A stretch of 6,453 bases of DNA from DASPKW01 sp038244055 (GTDB lineage Bacteria > Planctomycetota > Phycisphaerae > Tepidisphaerales > Tepidisphaeraceae): positions 1 through 6,453 of the forward strand of contig JBBRTW010000422.1 of assembly GCA_038244055.1 (NCBI GenBank), written 5' to 3'. Below are positions 6,292 to 6,453 of this stretch, piece by piece. Positions within the stretch are counted from its first letter, which is position 1; each line of letters starts with the position of its first letter. The translations under genes and the position numbers were made by a program. The notes beneath the pieces are model-generated. The model ran no database searches, was not told the DNA's origin, and worked only from the letters and a program-made list of their open reading frames with translations.

Positions 6292-6453
6292 GGCCCTCTC
6301 CTTCGACGATCTTGAGCGATAATTTGGACTTGGAATCCCGCCAGATGGCGGCGCGGGGAAGTTCGCAATTGCCGCTGGATGAGCATGCGCCGCAGGCGAT
6401 GGCTTTCACGCAATCTTCGGACTCGCCGGGCTTGCGCGCGGCGAGAAAGCCCA
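6281..6453 (-). CDS. C-terminal end of an unidentified protein with a cysteine-rich tail, partial
   Basis: The last 56 codons of a gene that enters from the right edge; stop TGA at 6281-6283. I do not recognise the family. The visible tail starts GFLAARKPGESED and has four cysteines spaced C-x5-C-x2-C-x5-C within D-C-V-K-A-I-A-C-G-A-C-S-S-S-G-N-C. A more ordinary segment rich in lysine and serine follows, ending E-G-E-G-H-A-G. Four closely spaced cysteines beside genes for iron-sulfur proteins suggest a metal or iron-sulfur site, but this is not a standard ferredoxin motif. The frame is preferred because it is open to the edge and ends 11 bases into the next gene (overlap 6281-6291), as do the other coupled genes here. 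The competing frame over 6084-6413 is an arginine-rich shadow. It is probably the previous gene of the same operon. Confidence 0.72.
   Translation of the reverse strand, partial: GFLAARKPGESEDCVKAIACGACSSSGNCELPRAAIWRDSKSKLSLKIVEGEGHAG
6298..6303 (-). promoter_or_regulatory. Ribosome binding site of the Tat polyferredoxin gene
   Basis: On the minus strand this reads AAGGAG with a six-base spacer to the ATG at 6289-6291. It is the best Shine-Dalgarno match in the window. It lies inside the end of the upstream gene, whose stop is 8 bases past the start of this ATG, and it confirms the start placed just before the twin-arginine motif. Confidence 0.75.

Noticed and set aside
1..6453. Search for CRISPR repeats, insertion sequences, tRNA genes and strong terminators
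   Set aside because: Genes cover essentially the whole window with gaps of at most 8 bases. I saw no regularly spaced repeats, inverted-repeat ends, transposase or hairpin followed by a T run.

Overview
This window lies inside a compact, one-directional gene cluster read entirely on the minus strand. It holds four complete genes and two genes cut by the window edges. The DNA is GC-rich. The beta-propeller protein carries a W-P-N-F-R-G-P-G motif at the start of its propeller, a style I associate with Planctomycetota and related Verrucomicrobiota/Lentisphaerota. The low-oxygen iron-sulfur redox gene content also suggests a bacterium from that superphylum that can live without oxygen. This taxonomic guess is an inference; there is no rRNA or other marker here.

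In transcription order (high to low coordinates) the layout is: (1) the 3' end of an unidentified gene with a cysteine-rich tail (6281-6453, cut by the right edge); (2) a Tat-exported polyferredoxin with about four [4Fe-4S] clusters (5728-6291); (3) a NosR/NapH-type polytopic membrane iron-sulfur protein (4355-5731); (4) a membrane-anchored PQQ-type beta-propeller protein (2544-4346); (5) an 823-residue fusion of a NuoE/HydC-like [2Fe-2S] domain with a complete HydB/HndC-type NADH-binding flavoprotein (76-2547); (6) the first 24 codons of a protein that begins like the [2Fe-2S] domain of [FeFe]-hydrogenase HydA or NuoG (1-73, cut by the left edge). The genes overlap by 4 to 11 bases or are separated by only 2 to 8 bases, so they are almost certainly one translationally coupled operon. 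No promoter or terminator is visible, and the operon continues past both edges.

Genes 5 and 6 look like the NAD(H)-dependent part of a trimeric HydABC-type [FeFe] hydrogenase, or of a related NAD-linked formate dehydrogenase. Genes 2 and 3 resemble the NapG/NapH pair, a periplasmic ferredoxin and a membrane iron-sulfur protein that pass electrons across the membrane. The propeller protein has three predicted membrane segments that would place its propeller outside the cytoplasm. The working inference is a membrane-associated redox system linking a cytoplasmic NADH/H2 (or formate) module to a periplasmic electron carrier. This combination is the most interesting thing in the window. No stretch longer than 10 bases lacks a gene, and I see no tRNA, rRNA, CRISPR array, mobile element or notable repeat.
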